Source: Herminiimonas sp.
Lineage (GTDB): Bacteria; Pseudomonadota; Gammaproteobacteria; Burkholderiales; Burkholderiaceae
Assembly (NCBI GenBank): GCA_014377155.1
Contig: JACMQD010000414.1
Location: 1-6,726, forward strand
Direction of reading: 5' to 3'
Length of the DNA stretch: 6,726 bases
The position numbers were made by a program, and so were the translations under genes. Positions 4,859 through 6,726 of this stretch are shown here, in pieces. Position 1 is the stretch's first letter; each line of letters begins with the position of its first letter. The notes under the pieces are model-generated. The model searched no databases, was not told the DNA's origin, and saw nothing but the letters and a program-made list of their open reading frames with translations.

Positions 4859-6726
4859 ATGTCTCAAACAATGATGCCTCAAACAAAAACGGTTACACCG
4901 GCAGCAACGTCACGCACGACGCTGACGCTGTTCGATGCCAGCCTGATCTGGCCGGCCATGGGCGACGCTGTCATGAAGCTCGGTCCGCGCACCCAAGCGC
5001 GCAGCCCTGTCATGTTCGTCGTCTACGTCGGCAGTATTCTTACCACGCTGATGTATTTCCGTTCGCTCAGCAATGCCGAGCAAACCGGCAGCGGCTTCAT
5101 CCTGGCTATATCGGTATGGCTGTGGTTCACGGTGCTGTTTGCCAATTTTGCGGAAGCGCTGGCAGAGGGGCGCAGCAAGGCGCAGGCCGCGTCATTGCGC
5201 GGCCTGAAACAGACCGTCATGGCAAAATCGCTGGCGACACCGAAGTACGGCACGACCTGGCTACCTATGCCCGGTGCCGACCTTCGCAAGGGTCATACCA
5301 TCCTGGTCGAAGCCGGCGACGTCATCCCCATCGACGGCGAGGTGATCGAGGGTGTGGCGTCGGTCGATGAAAGCGCCATCACCGGCGAATCTGCGCCGGT
5401 GATCCGTGAATCAGGCGGCGACTTTTCTGCCGTGACTGGCGGAACCCGAATACTGTCCGACTGGCTGGTGGTCAGGGTGTCCGTCAATCCCGGCGAAACT
5501 TTCCTCGATCGCATGATCTCGATGGTCGAAGGTGCCAAGCGCCAGAAGACGCCCAATGAAATCGCGCTGACGATTCTGCTGGTGGCGCTGACGATCGTGT
5601 TCCTGGTGGTCACGGTCACGCTGCTGCCGTTCTCGATGTTCGGCGTGGCGGCAGCCGGTGCCGGCTCACCTGTCAGCGTCACAGTCTTGATCGCGTTGCT
5701 GGTGTGCCTGATCCCGACCACGATCGGGGCGCTGCTGTCGTCCATCGGCGTCGCCGGCATGAGCCGCATGATGGGGGCAAACGTCATTGCTACTTCCGGC
5801 CGTGCAGTCGAAGCGGCCGGTGACGTGGATGTCCTACTGCTCGACAAAACCGGCACGATCACGCTCGGCAACCGTCAGGCCGCAGGTTTTTTTCCAGCGC
5901 CTGGCGTGACCGAACAAGAACTCGCCGATGTAGCGCAACTGGCCTCGCTGGCTGATGAAACACCGGAAGGTCGTTCCATCGTGGTACTGGCCAAGCAACG
6001 CTTTAATATCCGTGAGCGCGAGATGAGTTCCCTGCATGCAGTCTTCATTCCATTCAGTGCCAATACCCGGATGAGCGGCGTCGATATCGATGAACGCCAG
6101 GTGCGCAAGGGAGCGGCCGACTCCGTGCGCAAGCATGTGGAGGCACTAGGCATGCCGTATCCGTCCGAAATGGCGAAACTGGTCAACGATGTCTCGCGCC
6201 GTGGAAGTACGCCTCTGGTAGTCATCGACGACGGTCGCGTAATGGGCGTGGTCGAGCTCAAGGACATCGTCAAGGGCGGCATCAAGGAGCGCTTTGCGGA
6301 ATTGCGCCGCATGGGCATCAAGACCGTGATGATCACCGGCGACAATAAACTCACCGCAGCGGCAATCGCTGCCGAAGCCGGCGTCGACGATTTCCTTGCC
6401 GAAGCGACGCCCGGAGACAAGCTAAAGCTGATCCGCGACTATCAGTCTCAGGGCAGACTAGTCGCCATGACCGGTGACGGTACCAATGACGCCCCGGCGC
6501 TGGCCCAGGCCGATGTCGCCGTGGCGATGAACTCCGGTACCCAGGCAGCGAAAGAGGCGGGCAACATGGTCGACCTCGATTCGAATCCGACCAAATTGCT
6601 GGAGATCGTCGAGATCGGCAAGCAAATGCTGATGACGCGCGGTTCGTTGACGACCTTTTCGATCGCCAATGACATTGACAAGTATTTCGCGATCATTCCC
6701 GCCGCCTTCGTCGGCACGTATCCACA
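4859..6726 (+). CDS. kdpB: KdpB, P-type ATPase subunit of KdpFABC (3' end cut by window)
   Basis: KdpB is the ATP-hydrolysing P-type ATPase subunit that drives K+ uptake with KdpA. About 622 residues are present out of a usual 680-700; the last membrane spans lie beyond the window. In order: first membrane helices with [18 protein letters not shown] (from 93); actuator domain with TGES (175-178), whose serine matches the E. coli serine phosphorylated for inhibition; the membrane motif CLIPTTIG (283-290); the phosphorylation motif DKTGTIT (D329); the nucleotide-binding domain with DETPEGRS (366-373) and RKGAA (416-420); MITGDN (491-496); [11 protein letters not shown] (538-548); and [17 protein letters not shown] (601-617), where D605 and K608 match the functionally important E. 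coli D583 and K586. Residue 607 is aspartate where alanine is usual. The start has CGGAG 6 bases upstream. The N-terminus is about 15 residues longer than in E. coli. Confidence 0.97.
   Translation, partial: MSQTMMPQTKTVTPAATSRTTLTLFDASLIWPAMGDAVMKLGPRTQARSPVMFVVYVGSILTTLMYFRSLSNAEQTGSGFILAISVWLWFTVLFANFAEALAEGRSKAQAASLRGLKQTVMAKSLATPKYGTTWLPMPGADLRKGHTILVEAGDVIPIDGEVIEGVASVDESAITGESAPVIRESGGDFSAVTGGTRILSDWLVVRVSVNPGETFLDRMISMVEGAKRQKTPNEIALTILLVALTIVFLVVTVTLLPFSMFGVAAAGAGSPVSVTVLIALLVCLIPTTIGALLSSIGVAGMSRMMGANVIATSGRAVEAAGDVDVLLLDKTGTITLGNRQAAGFFPAPGVTEQELADVAQLASLADETPEGRSIVVLAKQRFNIREREMSSLHAVFIPFSANTRMSGVDIDERQVRKGAADSVRKHVEALGMPYPSEMAKLVNDVSRRGSTPLVVIDDGRVMGVVELKDIVKGGIKERFAELRRMGIKTVMITGDNKLTAAAIAAEAGVDDFLAEATPGDKLKLIRDYQSQGRLVAMTGDGTNDAPALAQADVAVAMNSGTQAAKEAGNMVDLDSNPTKLLEIVEIGKQMLMTRGSLTTFSIANDIDKYFAIIPAAFVGTYP
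4863..4885 (+). repeat. Short direct repeat at the start of kdpB
   Basis: CTCAAACA occurs at 4863-4870 and 4878-4885, a 15-bp period equal to five codons. It gives the related peptides SQTMM and PQTKT in the N-terminal extension of KdpB. A small in-frame duplication could explain part of the extra N-terminal length; two downstream in-frame ATGs (4871, 4874) are less well placed as starts. Confidence 0.4.

Noticed and set aside
4615..5370. 251-residue plus-strand ORF across the kdpA/kdpB junction
   Set aside because: Out-of-frame shadow: the kdpA frame continues to 4834 and kdpB starts at 4859 with unmistakable family motifs.
5293..5871. 192-residue minus-strand ORF
   Set aside because: Antisense to the actuator and phosphorylation domains of kdpB; Ser/Thr-rich low-complexity translation.

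Overview
The window reads as chromosomal DNA of a beta-proteobacterium, probably Burkholderiales and perhaps Oxalobacteraceae. This is an inference from the moderately high G+C, the style of the exported proteins, and KdpA/KdpB sequences that are clearly proteobacterial but differ in loop lengths from E. coli. No mobile element, tRNA, rRNA or CRISPR array is visible.

Left part (1-1188): a possible exported protein enters from the left edge on the minus strand (N-terminus only, weak TTG start). To its right, on the same strand, is a secreted protein of unknown function made of two 62-residue copies of one helical module. Two tandem hairpins follow its stop codon and probably end its transcript. 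A 246-bp divergent region separates it from the plus-strand genes.

Middle part (1189-2514): an exported metallo-beta-lactamase-fold hydrolase of the UPF0173-like type with all metal ligands present, then a small glutaredoxin-fold protein that has lost every cysteine, including those of the active site. They share a strand, but the 135-bp gap contains a hairpin, so they may not be co-transcribed.

Right part (2515-6726): the start of a high-affinity potassium uptake (kdp) operon. A 339-bp leader holds an octamer tandem repeat and, 50-100 bp before the first gene, two copies of a TTTAxx-N5-TTTAxx direct repeat that matches the known KdpE operator layout. Then come a 29-residue single-span membrane protein, kdpF, kdpA and kdpB. 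The first three are joined by TGATG stop/start overlaps, which suggests translational coupling. kdpB runs off the right edge at about residue 622; kdpC and probably kdpDE are expected beyond it. Together KdpA (K+ channel-like subunit), KdpB (P-type ATPase), KdpC and KdpF form the inner-membrane KdpFABC pump, made at low external K+.

The kdp genes are a known system. The less ordinary items are the cysteine-free glutaredoxin-like protein, the duplicated KdpE-like operator, the small membrane ORF ahead of kdpF, and the two-module secreted protein.
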